Below, piece by piece: positions 63,169-64,000 of a stretch of DNA of 64,000 nt. The notes below the pieces were generated by a model that searched no databases, was not told where the DNA came from, and was given only the letters and a program-made list of their open reading frames with translations. A program made the position numbers and the translations under genes. Each line of letters starts with the position of its first letter. Within the stretch, counting starts at the first letter, position 1. Source of the DNA: Nostocoides sp. F2B08 (GTDB taxonomy: Bacteria; Actinomycetota; Actinomycetes; Actinomycetales; Dermatophilaceae); assembly GCF_009184895.1 (NCBI RefSeq), contig NZ_WESE01000002.1:496001-560000 (forward strand). Reading direction: 5' to 3'.

Positions 63169-64000
63169 ATGTTCCGTCGACTCGCCATCGCGACCACTGC
63201 GGCAATCGTCATGACGGGGGTGAGCACACCGACGCTGCTTGCGGCCCCCTCACCGGGCGGCGTGGACGACCTCCTGGCGGTCTATACCGGCACTGTGGAC
63301 GCCGACGGTCTCGCGGCCATCGTCGGGCTCGGGGTCGACCGCCACGACATCGTCGCTGGTCCAGCCCCGGGCGGACCCGGCGAGATCGAGGTCGAGGTCA
63401 TCCTCAGCAGCGACCAGGCCGCCCAGCTCGACGCAGCCGGCGCCGCGCTCGAGCAGAAGTCCGCCCCGCAGTCGCGACTGCGGACCTTCGGGGTGCAGCA
63501 GACGGTCTACGACCAGTACCTCGGCGAGGGCGGCATCCAGGAGGAGCTGGTCCAGCGCGCTGCCGACAACCCGACGATCGCCCGCCACGTCGTCATCGGG
63601 CAGACGGTGAACGGGACGGACATCTCCGCCGTGCGCGTAACGCGCAACGTGGGGAGGGTCAAGGAGGGCCAGCGCCCGACCACTGTCTTCGTGGGTGCCC
63701 AGCACGCGCGTGAGTGGATCACTCCCGAGATGGTGCGCCGGCTGCTCGACGACATCCTCGGCGGCTACGGCACGGACCAGCGCATCACCGACCTCGTCAA
63801 CACCACCGAGATGTGGTTCGTCCCGGTCGCCAACCCCGACGGCTACGACTTCACCTTCGAGGAGGGCAACCGACTCTGGCGCAAGAACCTCGCCGACAAC
63901 AACGGCGACGGTGCCATCACGCCCGGCGACGGCGTCGACCTCAACCGCAATTTCGCGACCCGTTGGGGCTACGACAACGAGGGCTCCTCGCCGATCCCCG
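63169..64000 (+). CDS. Secreted M14-family zinc carboxypeptidase (3' end cut by window)
   Basis: About 277 residues are visible of a longer protein. Start ATG 63169 (MFRRLAIATTAAIVMTGVST) has GGGAGG upstream, and the first 25-28 residues form a signal peptide. A propeptide-like region follows. The catalytic domain shows FVGAQHARE (the H-x-x-E zinc pair) near residue 175, NPDGYDFTF and DLNRNFATRWGYDNE, as in metallocarboxypeptidase A/T types. It stands where gyrB usually follows DUF721. Confidence 0.9.
   Translation, partial: MFRRLAIATTAAIVMTGVSTPTLLAAPSPGGVDDLLAVYTGTVDADGLAAIVGLGVDRHDIVAGPAPGGPGEIEVEVILSSDQAAQLDAAGAALEQKSAPQSRLRTFGVQQTVYDQYLGEGGIQEELVQRAADNPTIARHVVIGQTVNGTDISAVRVTRNVGRVKEGQRPTTVFVGAQHAREWITPEMVRRLLDDILGGYGTDQRITDLVNTTEMWFVPVANPDGYDFTFEEGNRLWRKNLADNNGDGAITPGDGVDLNRNFATRWGYDNEGSSPIP

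Overview
The window is chromosomal DNA from a high-G+C actinobacterium. GTG and TTG starts are frequent, ATGA-type stop/start overlaps are common, and several genes look leaderless. The core gene order (rpsF-ssb-rpsR-rplI; pcnA-NUDIX-DUF6049-pseudokinase-sigM-trxB-trxA; parB-parA; rsmG-khpB-yidC-yidD-rnpA-rpmH; dnaA-dnaN-gnd-recF-DUF721) is that of the actinobacterial replication-origin region. The pattern suggests Micrococcales, perhaps Intrasporangiaceae. That placement is inferred from gene content; no 16S gene is present.

Region 1 (1-18,140) is a myo-inositol catabolism and uptake island. It holds iolB, an aldolase-like gene and iolC (minus); a divergent GntR/UTRA regulator; an IolH-like TIM barrel with a transaldolase; a Gfo/Idh - TIM barrel - Gfo/Idh operon; and, on the minus strand, iolE-iolD-ABC transporter-iolG. 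A 14-bp motif, WWTGT-N4-ACAWW, stands before each of these transcription units and is the likely regulator operator. A DUF559/AbiEi-like gene is lodged between two inverted copies of a dispersed repeat.

Region 2 (18,302-26,316) is a tightly coupled six-gene operon: three glycosyltransferases, one half-size ABC exporter and two aminoglycoside-phosphotransferase-fold kinases. It looks like an assembly and export system for an unidentified glycoconjugate. It is followed by a secreted protein ending in an almost pure Asp/Trp tail.

Region 3 (27,100-45,930) has the rpsF-ssb-rpsR-rplI operon, a class A PBP with a membrane glycosyltransferase-like protein and a hydrolase, ino1, an orphan biotinyl carrier protein, a PP2C phosphatase, and the pcnA-to-sigM block. 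The flippase gene murJ, normally found between the DUF6049 gene and the pseudokinase, is absent here.

Region 4 (46,000-64,000) is the origin core: trxB-trxA behind a SigR/SigH-type promoter, parB/parA with parS sites (three inside the parA reading frame), the membrane-insertion/RNase P block, dnaA, oriC (58,005-58,666), dnaN, gnd, recF, DUF721 and the start of an M14 carboxypeptidase.

Across the window the heptamer GTATGCG/CGCATAC recurs about 49 times by my own reading, on both strands, inside and between genes. Three families of short dispersed repeats are also present. I saw no tRNA, rRNA, CRISPR array or insertion sequence.
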